This document shows positions 6,890 through 14,529 of a stretch of 14,998 nt of DNA, in pieces; within the stretch, counting starts at the first letter, position 1; the number at the start of each line of letters is the position of its first letter. This DNA comes from Candidatus Naiadarchaeum limnaeum. Its GTDB lineage: Archaea; Undinarchaeota; Undinarchaeia; Undinarchaeales; Naiadarchaeaceae. The notes under the pieces were generated by a model, which worked only from the letters and a program-made list of their open reading frames with translations, ran no database searches and was not told the origin of the DNA. The stretch is from positions 1 to 14,998 of the forward strand of contig DVAB01000011.1 of NCBI GenBank assembly GCA_014189685.1, written 5' to 3'. The translations under genes were made by a program, and so were the position numbers.

Positions 6890-7299
6890 TGTACCTTGTA
6901 TTCTTTTATATCAACTATTTCAGTAATTTTAGGAAAACCTACTTTGCAATAGGGCGTATACATCTGAGGGACTATTGGGCCTGAAAACTTCGGTCTGAGT
7001 CCTTCGCATAATCTTTTTGTAGCCATAACATAAAATACCTGAGCTTCAAGTGTTGTGTTATCAGAACGCCATCTTTCATATGTGGAATTCCTCTCCAAGT
7101 AAAGCGATACATAAACTCCAAGTCCTTTGAGTAGAGCGGGAGAATCTATAACAAAAATATAACCACCCTTCGCACCACTAATATGACCGACAACTGCTGC
7201 TTCTGTGTAGTCTAACTTTTCAGGAAGGGTCACAAATATGGCCACACTACTAATTATTACAGCGAGTATAACTATTACAATGAAAAATTTATTTTTCAT
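6886..7299 (-). CDS. Small membrane-anchored protein embedded between purL and purQ
   Basis: A 137-residue protein beginning MKNKFFIVIVILAVIISSVAIFV, that is two Lys and then one hydrophobic segment (about residues 5-24): a signal anchor or signal peptide. The remaining 110 residues are a mixed, probably beta-rich soluble domain likely outside the cytoplasm, with two cysteines (RLCEG, PYCKVGFP) that could form a disulfide and two NST/NTT sequons. No family is recognised. It overlaps purL at its start and purQ at its end by four bases each (ATGA), so its translation appears coupled to both. No purine step is known to need such a protein. It may be a passenger, or a factor linking the pathway to the envelope. 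Confidence 0.75.
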   Translation of the reverse strand: MKNKFFIVIVILAVIISSVAIFVTLPEKLDYTEAAVVGHISGAKGGYIFVIDSPALLKGLGVYVSLYLERNSTYERWRSDNTTLEAQVFYVMATKRLCEGLRPKFSGPIVPQMYTPYCKVGFPKITEIVDIKEYKVQ

Positions 7300-9692
7300 T
7301 TTCCGCCCTCAACTATTTTGTAAATCGGTGAATGCCAAGCTTTGTAAAGCTCTTTCAAACTCAAATCAACTAAATTATCAATTTTTAAACGCGGTTTCTT
7401 TGTTGTTTGCCCAAGTTTTAGGAATGAAACTTTACTTCTTCTCAAAATTTTCTCGAACTCAGAGGAATTTTCTTCTTTAACTTCTGTCAGCCAGCGGCCG
7501 TTTGATTCTGAGAACAATCTATAATCCGGTCTTTTCACAGCTCCGTTTATTTTTCTAATTGAAACCTCTGCTCCATATCCACCAGAAGCAAGCATTTCAG
7601 TTAAAGCAACTCCAAGTCCGCCTTCAGATAAATCATGACAGCTGGCTAGAAGCTTGAGGCTGGAAGCTTGAAGGAGTGCGTTCATTTTTGCTTTTGTTTT
7701 CTTTGGATTTACTCGCGGCACAACTTTGCCCCAAGAATTGTGAACTTGCTTAAAATATTCTGAACCACCCAATTCATTGTAAGTTTCCCCAACTAAGTAA
7801 AGAAAATTATCTGCTCCTTTTACATCAGCGCTCACAGATTTTCTTACATCATCAATAATTCCCATTGTCATAATTGTAGGAGTTGGCAGAATCGGACCTG
7901 CGTGCGATTCATTATACAAACTTACATTTCCAGAAACAAAAGGAACATTGAACTCGCGCGCTGCAAAGTGCATTCCTTCACAACATTTCCAAATATAGCC
8001 CATATTCTCCTCTTTTTCAGGATTTGCAAAATTCAAACAATCAACCATTGTGTGTGGAGTTGCTCCGACTGAAACAATATTTCTGAAACTTTCTTCAACA
8101 GAGCTTGCTGCACCCCAGTAAGGATCTAATTTACAAAATCGTGGGTTCACATCTGTTGTGATTGCTAATCCTTTAAAAGAATCTTCTACGGGCCGAATAA
8201 TTGCAGCATCTCCATGGCCAAGAGTTTCAAATTTTCCCTGCAAAGGAAAGAGCGCAGTATTTCCGCGAACATTTGAATCATACTGACGAATTATCCATTC
8301 TTTGCTGGCAATATTAAATGAGCCTAAAGTTTTGAGCAAAACATTTTCCAAACTTTTTGGCTGAGGAACATTTAATTCTACTTTTGCGCTCTCAGGAATT
8401 TTTGCAAATGGGCGTTTGTATTCTTTTGCCTCAATAATAAAGGGGAGCTCCATGTCATAAATTTTGTAACCTTTATATTTAATCGAAAGCCGATTTCCAC
8501 GCACTGCTTTTCCAATAATTGAAGCAGGCAAACCCCAGAATTCAAAAATTTCCAAAACCTTGTATACATTCTCAGGCTTGCAAGTGAGCATCATTCTTTC
8601 CTGGGATTCTGAAACCCAAATTTCCCAGGGAGCCATGTCATGCTCGCGCAGATGAACTTTTTCCAAATCAACTTCTGCGCCCAAATTTGCAGCGTGCGCC
8701 ATTTCTCCAACTACACAGGAAAGTCCTCCGCCGCCCAAATCTTTCAATCCAGTTAGCAAACCTTTTTCATTTGCTTCTAAACAAGCATGAATCAAAGGCT
8801 CTTTTGTAATCGGGTCTCCCAATTGAACTGCAGGCCTGGATTCAGAATCAGATTCTGCTGTGAGTTCAACCGAAGCAAAAGTAACCCCGTGAATTCCATC
8901 TCTTCCTGTGCTTCCGCCAACTAAAACAAAAACATCTCCTGCATTTCCAGCTCTGCTATGAACTAAATTTTTATTTTTCATAATTCCAACGCAGCCTGCA
9001 TTCACCAAACAATTTCCAACATAAGAATCATCAAAGTAAACCATTCCTCCTGCATTTGGAATTCCAACTGAATTTCCATAGGAGGATATGCCTTTTACAA
9101 CTCCACGCAACAAGTAGAGGGGATGCTTTACTCCATCTGGAACTTTTTCCTCTTTCAAATCCAAAGGCCCAAAAAACAAGGGGTCAACAACAGCAATTGG
9201 CTGGGCGCCCATGCACATTATATCTCTTAAGATTCCACCAATTCCAGTTGAAGCGCCTCCATAAGGGTCAAGAGCAGACGGATGATTATGCGATTCAATT
9301 TTTACAACATAGCTGTGCTCATTGTCAAATTTTACAACAGCTGCATCCTCTGAAACAGCTACCAAAGCTTGTGGGGCTTTAACTTTTAAAAAAGTCTCGC
9401 GCATAACTGGCTTGCTTGTTTTATAAGAACAGTGCTCGCTCCATGATTGAGCTAAACTTTCCAACTCAACATCAGTTGGATTTCTTTTTCCTCTGGAAAA
9501 ATATTCCTTAATTCTTTTCATTTCGTCTAGAGAAAGAGAAAGGTGTCTCTCTTTGCTAATCTGAATCAACTCAGAATCAGTCGCGCTGCGCACATCAATT
9601 TCATAAAATGGAAAAGAAGTATCGAGTCTTCTATACAAGTGAGACAAAGAATCTCGACTGGATGTTTTTAGCATTTGGGAGTCCATGAGCAT
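7296..9692 (-). CDS. purL: FGAM synthase, large catalytic subunit (small-type PurL)
   Basis: PurL uses ATP and ammonia from PurQ to convert FGAR to FGAM. At 798 residues it is the short archaeal/Bacillus-type PurL that needs separate PurS and PurQ, not the 1300-residue fused enzyme. FYEIDVRSATDSEL (29-42) begins the conserved region. WSEHCSYKTSKP (84-95), the substrate motif KIESHNHPSALDPYGGASTGIGG (131-153), GNSVGIPNAGG (206-216) and a glycine-rich DLGGGGLSCVVGEMAH follow. A repeat of the AIR-synthase-like fold fills the C-terminal half (CHDLSEGGLGVALTEM). The first ATG (9692) overlaps the purS stop as TAATG. Later ATGs at 9686 and 9674 are also possible, because the first 28 residues are not part of the conserved core. 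The usual family length is about 700-760, so the protein is slightly long. Confidence 0.97.
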   Translation of the reverse strand: MLMDSQMLKTSSRDSLSHLYRRLDTSFPFYEIDVRSATDSELIQISKERHLSLSLDEMKRIKEYFSRGKRNPTDVELESLAQSWSEHCSYKTSKPVMRETFLKVKAPQALVAVSEDAAVVKFDNEHSYVVKIESHNHPSALDPYGGASTGIGGILRDIMCMGAQPIAVVDPLFFGPLDLKEEKVPDGVKHPLYLLRGVVKGISSYGNSVGIPNAGGMVYFDDSYVGNCLVNAGCVGIMKNKNLVHSRAGNAGDVFVLVGGSTGRDGIHGVTFASVELTAESDSESRPAVQLGDPITKEPLIHACLEANEKGLLTGLKDLGGGGLSCVVGEMAHAANLGAEVDLEKVHLREHDMAPWEIWVSESQERMMLTCKPENVYKVLEIFEFWGLPASIIGKAVRGNRLSIKYKGYKIYDMELPFIIEAKEYKRPFAKIPESAKVELNVPQPKSLENVLLKTLGSFNIASKEWIIRQYDSNVRGNTALFPLQGKFETLGHGDAAIIRPVEDSFKGLAITTDVNPRFCKLDPYWGAASSVEESFRNIVSVGATPHTMVDCLNFANPEKEENMGYIWKCCEGMHFAAREFNVPFVSGNVSLYNESHAGPILPTPTIMTMGIIDDVRKSVSADVKGADNFLYLVGETYNELGGSEYFKQVHNSWGKVVPRVNPKKTKAKMNALLQASSLKLLASCHDLSEGGLGVALTEMLASGGYGAEVSIRKINGAVKRPDYRLFSESNGRWLTEVKEENSSEFEKILRRSKVSFLKLGQTTKKPRLKIDNLVDLSLKELYKAWHSPIYKIVEGGK

Positions 9693-9937
9693 TATTTTAT
9701 TGTAATTGAATAATTATTTATCACAGGATTCGCGAGCAAGCGCTTGCATGCTTCCTCAACTTCTTCCTGTGCCTTTTCTTTTGTAGGAGCACTAACATCA
9801 ATAACAAAAATTTTTGCAGTTTTTACTTCTCCAATTCCTTTAAATCCTAACAATTGGAGAGAATTTTGTACAGTATTGGCTTCTGCATCCAGAATTCCCC
9901 TTTTTAATTCAACCCTAACTTCAGCTTTAAAGACCAT
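9692..9937 (-). CDS. purS: FGAM synthase, PurS subunit
   Basis: PurS is the small dimeric subunit that bridges PurL and PurQ and is thought to help ammonia channelling. The 81 residues match the family length. The pattern is typical: VRVELKRGILDAEANTVQNSLQLLGF (residues 8-33), then a beta strand containing VKTAKIFVIDV and a helix EKAQEEVEEACKRLLANPVI before the last strand NYSITIK. It has a TATA box about 31 bases upstream, within the end of the lipoprotein gene, so it probably heads its own purS-purL-membrane protein-purQ transcript. The stop shares one base with the purL ATG. Confidence 0.95.
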   Translation of the reverse strand: MVFKAEVRVELKRGILDAEANTVQNSLQLLGFKGIGEVKTAKIFVIDVSAPTKEKAQEEVEEACKRLLANPVINNYSITIK

Positions 9938-9962
9938 TTTCCCACATGTTTATTATCTGCGC

Positions 9963-9975
9963 TTTTATTTAAAAA
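9963..9975 (-). promoter_or_regulatory. TATA box for the purS operon
   Basis: Minus-strand TTTTTAAATAAAA, preceded by purine-rich AAGG as in a BRE, is centred about 31 bases before the purS ATG. It directly follows the lipoprotein stop. It marks a likely second transcription start inside the purine block. Confidence 0.55.
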
Positions 9976-9977
9976 CC

Positions 9978-10385
9978 TTATCTCGTTCTAATCAGGTTGC
10001 ATTCAGTATCCACTTCAACAAAATGTTTTGCGGTTCCGTTATTAAATGCAGCGCATTGAGTTGCAATATCATTGTCAATTTCTATTCTTGGATTGTGTGC
10101 AACATCGCATACCCAATTTGCTTGAATTTCATTGCTTAAACATGGGCCTGTGCTCAAATTAACTTCCAAATCTTTTTGTTTATTGCAGAGCTGTACACAC
10201 GCTACTAGTGCTTCGCCACTTCCTATAAATGGAGTTTCAAATTCAGGTTTTTTAAGGCTCTTTATTGCGCTGACATTTGGTGCGCTTGAGGTAAACGCCT
10301 CGCCAAGTTTACCTACTTTTTCAGTACAGCCACTAAATAAAACAACTGTTGAGAGCAAAATTATTAATATCAACAAATTTTTCAT
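9978..10385 (-). CDS. Cysteine-rich lipoprotein embedded after purC
   Basis: A 135-residue protein with a clear lipoprotein signal peptide: MKN, a hydrophobic core LLILIILLSTVVL, then the lipobox LFSGC with Cys20 as the predicted lipidated residue. The mature part has a short linker rich in Ser, Ala and Pro, followed by a domain with six further cysteines (CVQLC, GPCLS, WVCDV, TQCAAF, TECNL) that probably form disulfides outside the cell. I recognise no binding domain. Its ATG overlaps the purC TGA by four bases (ATGA), so it is the last cistron of purP-like/purP/purC. A solute-binding or sensor role is possible but not shown by the sequence. Confidence 0.8.
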   Translation of the reverse strand: MKNLLILIILLSTVVLFSGCTEKVGKLGEAFTSSAPNVSAIKSLKKPEFETPFIGSGEALVACVQLCNKQKDLEVNLSTGPCLSNEIQANWVCDVAHNPRIEIDNDIATQCAAFNNGTAKHFVEVDTECNLIRTR

Positions 10386-11275
10386 ATAAGTTTTTTCCCT
10401 GTCAATTTTTCATATGCCTCAATATATTTTTTGCTCGTGCCTTCAACAACTTCTTTTGGAAGAACAGGAATTGGAGGCTCCTTGTTCCAATTGATTGAAA
10501 GTAAATAATCGCGAACATACTGTTTATCAAATGAGGGCTGCGGCCCGCCAGCTTTGTATTTATCAAGCGGCCAAAATCTGCTTGAGTCAGGTGTGAGCAT
10601 CTCATCAATTACGATTATTTCATTATTTTCATCGCGGCCGAATTCAAATTTTGTGTCTGCGATTATAATTCCGTGTTTCAAAGCATAATTAGCTGCGCGC
10701 TCATAAATTTCCAAAGTTTTTTTGCGCAAAAATTCTGCTGTTTCCGCCCCCACTATTTCGCAGGTTTTTTCGAAACTGATATTTATGTCATGCGCGCCGC
10801 CCTCTTCTTTTGTCGCAGGAGTAAAAATTGGCTTAGGCAATTTATCAGATTCTTTTAACCCTTTTGGAAGTTTTATTCCGCAAACACTTTGGGTTTCTTT
10901 GTATTCTTTCCACCCACTGCCTGAAAGATAGCCGCGCGCAACGCATTCAACAGGAATTGGCTGAACTTTTTTAACAATAACTGCGCGGTCCTTCAGCTCA
11001 TGAACTTTTTTCAAATTTGCAGGGAATTTTTCAAAATCAGAAATTAAAATATGATTTGGAATTGTTTTTTTCATCATATCAAACCAGAATAAAGAAATTT
11101 TGTTCAGAACAATTCCTTTATATGGAATTGGGTTTGGCAAAATTCGGTCAAATGCAGAAATGCGGTCAGTCGCAACCATCAAATAGGAGTTGCTTAAATC
11201 ATACATCTCGCGGACTTTTCCGGATTTAAATTTTTTCAGGGGCAAGTCAAGGGTTGTGATTGTTTGCGCACTCAT
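10382..11275 (-). CDS. purC: SAICAR synthetase
   Basis: PurC condenses CAIR with aspartate using ATP to give SAICAR. The protein is 297 residues, the longer form also seen in yeast Ade1 and some archaea, rather than the 235-residue bacterial form. KSGKVREMYDLSNSYLMVATDRISAFD (17-43) is the typical N-terminal nucleotide-binding part. PIPVECVARGYLSGSGW (106-122) and IADTKFEFG (205-213) are the two family signatures, and IDEMLTPDSSRFW (223-235) follows. Its start overlaps the purP stop in ATGA, and its own stop overlaps the lipoprotein start the same way. The enzymes that supply CAIR (PurM, PurE) and use SAICAR (PurB) are not in the window. Confidence 0.97.
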   Translation of the reverse strand: MSAQTITTLDLPLKKFKSGKVREMYDLSNSYLMVATDRISAFDRILPNPIPYKGIVLNKISLFWFDMMKKTIPNHILISDFEKFPANLKKVHELKDRAVIVKKVQPIPVECVARGYLSGSGWKEYKETQSVCGIKLPKGLKESDKLPKPIFTPATKEEGGAHDINISFEKTCEIVGAETAEFLRKKTLEIYERAANYALKHGIIIADTKFEFGRDENNEIIVIDEMLTPDSSRFWPLDKYKAGGPQPSFDKQYVRDYLLSINWNKEPPIPVLPKEVVEGTSKKYIEAYEKLTGKKLI

Positions 11276-12270
11276 GATATCACCTCATCCAACCTCTTTT
11301 CTTTTTGCGCGCGCTTTATTTCCATTGCGATCCTGCGCCCCATTGAAATTGGCTTTCCATATTTTAAGTATGTGTAAGGTGAGCCTGGCATCCAAACGTT
11401 TGTTCCTGCAACAATCCGCGCAGAAATTTCGAAAACGTACATCTCTAACTTATCCGTGCAAACCAATTCAATTGAGTAAGGCCCTATTAATCCAGGGGAA
11501 AAAAGTTCCTTTGATTTTTCAACTAATCTATCAGCAAGATCAAAAACTTCTGGCAAAAGAGATTCGCGCATCATAATTGGAATATTTCCAGTTATCACAT
11601 AAGTTGGCGGCATGTAAAAGTCCGCAGGCATTCTTGGCAAGCCATCTGCGTTTGATTCGTATCTTAAATCAATTCCAATTAATTCATTTTCTTTTTCCAG
11701 AGGTGAGTAGAAGAAATGCGGATAAAATCTTGTCCCTAAAACATATTCCTGCAATTGCATTTTTTCAGGGTCAAAAGTTCCTACTTTTTCATTAAACTCT
11801 TTTTCACTCTGGACTAAGGCATAACCACGGCCGCCTTTTGCGCCAAAAAGTTTTACTAAAGTTAATCTATCAATTTCATCTGGCTTTAAGAAATCATGTG
11901 GAATTTTAATTCCTGCTTTTCTAAACCACTGATAACTTTTTCTTCTATCAGCTTCCCATTCCAAAACTTTTTTGTTCCCAAACATCGGAACATTTAATTT
12001 CAAAAGTTCGCGGCCGCCAATATATTCAACGAAACTTCCATGTGGGATTAAAATACTGTTTTTTTCGTTTAAAGTTTTCTGCGCTTTATCATCTAAAATA
12101 TCCTTAAAATCATCTACAACTAAAACATCATCCGCTAAATTAAATCTTTCATAAAACTTATCGCGCTTTATATTTGAAATTAACAGGGTTTTAAATCCTT
12201 CTTCCTTTGCGCCTTTTAAAATTTGCAATGCTGAATGCGAAGCTAGGGTTGCAATTGTTGGTTTATTCAT
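11272..12270 (-). CDS. purP: FAICAR synthetase (formate-dependent, archaeal)
   Basis: PurP uses ATP and free formate to formylate AICAR to FAICAR, replacing the folate-dependent PurH step in many archaea. The 332 residues match the family. ATLASHSALQILKGAK (7-22) is the N-terminal substrate region. IPHGSFVEYIGG (75-86), VPMFGNKKVLEWEADR (94-109), the ATP-grasp glycine loop GAKGGRGY (143-150), EYVLGTRFYPHFFYSPL (175-191), DLRYESNADGLPR (201-213), YVITGNIPIMMRESLLP (224-240) and FEISARIVAGTN (280-291) all agree with the well-known Methanocaldococcus enzyme as I remember it. The start sits on the purP-like stop in an ATGA overlap. This copy is the likely working FAICAR synthetase of the organism. 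Confidence 0.95.
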   Translation of the reverse strand: MNKPTIATLASHSALQILKGAKEEGFKTLLISNIKRDKFYERFNLADDVLVVDDFKDILDDKAQKTLNEKNSILIPHGSFVEYIGGRELLKLNVPMFGNKKVLEWEADRRKSYQWFRKAGIKIPHDFLKPDEIDRLTLVKLFGAKGGRGYALVQSEKEFNEKVGTFDPEKMQLQEYVLGTRFYPHFFYSPLEKENELIGIDLRYESNADGLPRMPADFYMPPTYVITGNIPIMMRESLLPEVFDLADRLVEKSKELFSPGLIGPYSIELVCTDKLEMYVFEISARIVAGTNVWMPGSPYTYLKYGKPISMGRRIAMEIKRAQKEKRLDEVIS

Positions 12271-13397
12271 GTCACAACCTCGCTTAAACGATCTTGTTTC
12301 ATAGCTTCCTTAATTTCCATCGCAATTCTTTCCCCATACGAGAGCGAATTTCCATGCAAGTAAGAGGAGTACGGAGTGAAAATTGTTCCAGGCGAGCCAG
12401 GAATTCTAAATGAAACATCAAAGCAAACAAATTCCTCTTTTGGTGGCCCAGCCGTAACTGCTCCTTGCAAAGCAAAGGGGCCTACAATTCCGGGCGGAGC
12501 TTCAGTTTGTAAAGTTTTTACAAATTTTTCTCCTAATTCAAAGGCTTGTTCAAGTAAACTTTCTTTTACAGTTACTGCGATATGCCCTGTCTCAATATAT
12601 TTAGGATTTAAATATTGCAAAACCTCGTGCTGCTCATGAGCGGGCAATCTCACTAAGCCATCAATATTTGTCTGCCTTCTTGTATCAGTTCCCATTAATT
12701 CAAGCTCATCGTTTAAAGCAGAGTAGAAATAATTAAAATTAACTTGCGCGCCAACAATATATTCTTCGATTACCGCGCGTTTCAGATCTTCCTCAGTAAT
12801 TACTAATTTATCAATTAATTCCTGCGATTTTTTCTCATATTCCCCATAATTTGAGGCAAAGAAAAATGCGCGCTCATAGCCACGCTCGGCTTCTGCAACT
12901 TTTACAATGCTCAATTTGCTAATGTGTTTTGGATTTTTGAAAATTTGCGGGAAAGGAATTTTTGCTTTTTCTAAAAAATCGTATTGATTTGGCTTTTGAT
13001 CTCTTTCTTCTGCGCGCAAAAGGAATCGGTTTCCAAAAATAGGAACAGGAAAGTTTTTTTCAATATCCTTGAAGTCAAAATAAACCCAGAAATATCTGTT
13101 GTGGATAAAAATTGTGTTTAAAGATTGCAATTTTTTAACAACATCAGGCTTGGTTAAGTGGGAAAATTTATCAAGAACAATTGTTTTGTCAATTATTCCT
13201 TTGTTTCCGCGGGTTTTGAAATATTTATCATAAGTTTTTTCGCGGCCGCGCTGGCAGACTGCAACAGTTTTAAAGCCAAATTTCTTTGCGCCGCGCGCAA
13301 CATCTAAGGCTGAATGCCCGCCAAGAACTCCGATATGAATGTCTTCAAAATTATACTTCTCAAGTATTTTATTGAAATCGTATGCCTGTTCTCCCAT
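12267..13397 (-). CDS. Divergent PurP-family ATP-grasp protein
   Basis: A 376-residue homologue of PurP and first gene of the purP-purC operon. The overall order is kept: IGVLGGHSALDVARGAK (22-38), VPIFGNRFLLRAEERD (118-133), EEYIVGAQVNFNYFYSAL (211-228), NIDGLVRLPA (244-253), PPGIVGPFALQ (301-311) and GERIAMEIKEA (355-365). Several motifs of the neighbouring PurP are changed: PHGSF becomes HNRYF (99-103), the glycine loop GAKGGRGY becomes AEAERGY (168-174), RYESN becomes RRQTN (240-244), and SARIVAGTN becomes SFRIPGSPG (329-337). Substrate or chemistry may therefore differ. An ATG at 13484 would add 29 residues, but the TATA box at 13417-13427 lies inside that stretch, so the start at 13397 (MGEQAYDF) is preferred. 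The paralogue could be a regulatory subunit or do another step of the pathway. Confidence 0.85.
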   Translation of the reverse strand: MGEQAYDFNKILEKYNFEDIHIGVLGGHSALDVARGAKKFGFKTVAVCQRGREKTYDKYFKTRGNKGIIDKTIVLDKFSHLTKPDVVKKLQSLNTIFIHNRYFWVYFDFKDIEKNFPVPIFGNRFLLRAEERDQKPNQYDFLEKAKIPFPQIFKNPKHISKLSIVKVAEAERGYERAFFFASNYGEYEKKSQELIDKLVITEEDLKRAVIEEYIVGAQVNFNYFYSALNDELELMGTDTRRQTNIDGLVRLPAHEQHEVLQYLNPKYIETGHIAVTVKESLLEQAFELGEKFVKTLQTEAPPGIVGPFALQGAVTAGPPKEEFVCFDVSFRIPGSPGTIFTPYSSYLHGNSLSYGERIAMEIKEAMKQDRLSEVVT

Positions 13398-13416
13398 ATT
13401 AGAATATAGTTGGGAG

Positions 13417-13427
13417 TATTTAAAAGG
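13417..13427 (-). promoter_or_regulatory. TATA box for the purP-like/purP/purC operon
   Basis: Minus-strand CTTTTAAATAC, preceded by AAAC as a possible BRE, is centred about 25 bases before the ATG at 13397. This predicts a leaderless transcript and fixes the start codon of the first gene. Confidence 0.6.
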
Positions 13428-13471
13428 TTTGCTAGATAAATCATATAAATTAGCCACTACACATATTTTAG

Positions 13472-13786
13472 CAGAGGAAATCAATACCAGAGCCTATAGC
13501 AACGATACATATCTATAGAGAGAGAAATATTTTAGTACTGAAATATAGAGAAGAGGATTGCGAGAAAATTTTTAAGGTTATTGTTCAATTTTTAAAACAA
13601 TTTGGCCCTCTTAAACGATTACCATTAGAGAAACAATTTCAAGTACCGGAACTCCGTTCAGTGTGAATACTTGAAAAAGACGAGGCAAGAATAACTTTTG
13701 TTGAAAGCCCAGATCTGAACATTCCAAAGATAACAAAGTTTTTAGTTGAGAATAATATTAGATTATTTACTCATTTCAAAGGATAA
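13472..13786 (+). pseudogene. Decayed coding remnant, possibly the end of an ABC-transporter ATPase
   Basis: This stretch between purP-like and the 13830 gene has no intact gene. One plus-strand frame is open from 13472 to TAA 13784-13786 except for a single TGA at 13664-13666. It reads like protein: ERNILVLKYREEDCEKIFKV, a helix, GPLKRLPLEKQFQVPELRSV, then after the TGA ILEKDEARITFVESPDLNIP and KITKFLVENNIRLFTHFKG. There is no ATG at its beginning. A CGA-to-TGA change would explain the stop. The second half (strand, IPKITKFLVENNIRLF) resembles the C-terminal accessory domain after the ATPase of DrrA-like ABC transporters, but the similarity is weak. It is most likely a fragment of a lost gene. 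Confidence 0.45.
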
Positions 13787-13793
13787 CACAATT

Positions 13794-13803
13794 GATATAT
13801 AAC
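13794..13803 (+). promoter_or_regulatory. TATA box for the 13830 gene
   Basis: GATATATAAC is centred about 32 bases before the ATG at 13830. It fits a nearly leaderless transcript and confirms that ATG as the start. Confidence 0.55.
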
Positions 13804-13829
13804 TTTTAAGACAATCCCTATATTATAAG

Positions 13830-14522
13830 ATGGCCCCCATTGCTGAACAAATAAAAGCAAGCACAAGTCGGAAAGAAGAGAGTATTCTACAATTTGAAAG
13901 TATACCACTTGAAATATACGAGGGAGTTAGAAAAGAAATATTAAAATTTATAGCTGAGGAACTAAGAAAAGTAGGAAAAGAGACTACTGCAAAAAAATTG
14001 CTTAAAAATCTTAAAAATTTGAAAAGGTTGAAGGGCACGACTTTTAGCTTTGAATTTGAAAAAGGCAGGGGATGGGTTCAATTTTCTAAAAGATTTGATT
14101 ATGATGAGATAGTAAACAGACTTTTGGCTAGATTGACTGAAAAATTTCCAGAAAGAGTGGCACCAATAGTGATAGAAGAAAAAGTACGTGCAAAATTAAC
14201 TATAAAATTTATACCGCAAAAAGAAGCTGTACTATTTTCTGGAATGAATGAAGTGCTCTATGAGAAATTACTAAAAGCTCTTGCAGAATTTATCGCAGAA
14301 CAGACAAAAAAGCATGGCGTCCCAACACCAAAGGAGTACATAATTAAAAAATTAAGAGAGGGAGAAACTTTTATACCATATGGATATAGGAGCTCGTGGA
14401 AAATAACAAAACAGGGCGGAAGAGCAGTTATAGAAACTCTAGAAGCGGCAAGCGAACTATACGAGTTGAGAAATATGTTGAAAGGGGAGTTTGGGAATAC
14501 CGCAGAGATAAAAGAAGGATAA
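13830..14522 (+). CDS. Uncharacterised 230-aa soluble protein with internal duplication
   Basis: The 230-residue protein has no signal peptide or membrane segment and is rich in Lys and Glu, so it is probably cytoplasmic. I recognise no family. Two halves look alike. Residues 29-108 run IYEGVRKEILKFIAEELRKV, a second helix, then KGTTFSFEFEKGRGW and a helix. Residues 143-220 run LYEKLLKALAEFIAEQTKKH, a second helix, then EGETFIPYGYRSSW and a helix. The shared order is helix, helix, G-x-x-F strand, a tryptophan about 10-11 residues later, strand, helix. The middle (110-130) is a beta-like linker (VIEEKVRAKLTIKFIP). Nucleic-acid binding is one idea given the charge, but nothing proves it. It lies downstream of the decayed remnant and converges with tRNA-Gly seven bases away. 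Confidence 0.75.
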   Translation: MAPIAEQIKASTSRKEESILQFESIPLEIYEGVRKEILKFIAEELRKVGKETTAKKLLKNLKNLKRLKGTTFSFEFEKGRGWVQFSKRFDYDEIVNRLLARLTEKFPERVAPIVIEEKVRAKLTIKFIPQKEAVLFSGMNEVLYEKLLKALAEFIAEQTKKHGVPTPKEYIIKKLREGETFIPYGYRSSWKITKQGGRAVIETLEAASELYELRNMLKGEFGNTAEIKEG

Positions 14523-14529
14523 TTTAAAG

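Noticed and set aside
7645-7675. A short direct repeat (AAGCTTGA twice) inside purL
   Set aside because: It lies in normal coding sequence (LQASSLKLLASCHD), and the repeat follows from similar Leu/Lys/Ser codons; nothing suggests an insertion.
13398-13484. A 29-residue extension of the PurP-like protein starting at 13484
   Set aside because: It contains the TATA box, and the known PurP proteins begin close to the MGEQ start.
13664-13666. TGA read as selenocysteine in the 13472-13786 frame
   Set aside because: There is no start codon and no visible selenocysteine insertion element, and the flanking sequence is not a known selenoprotein; decay is simpler.
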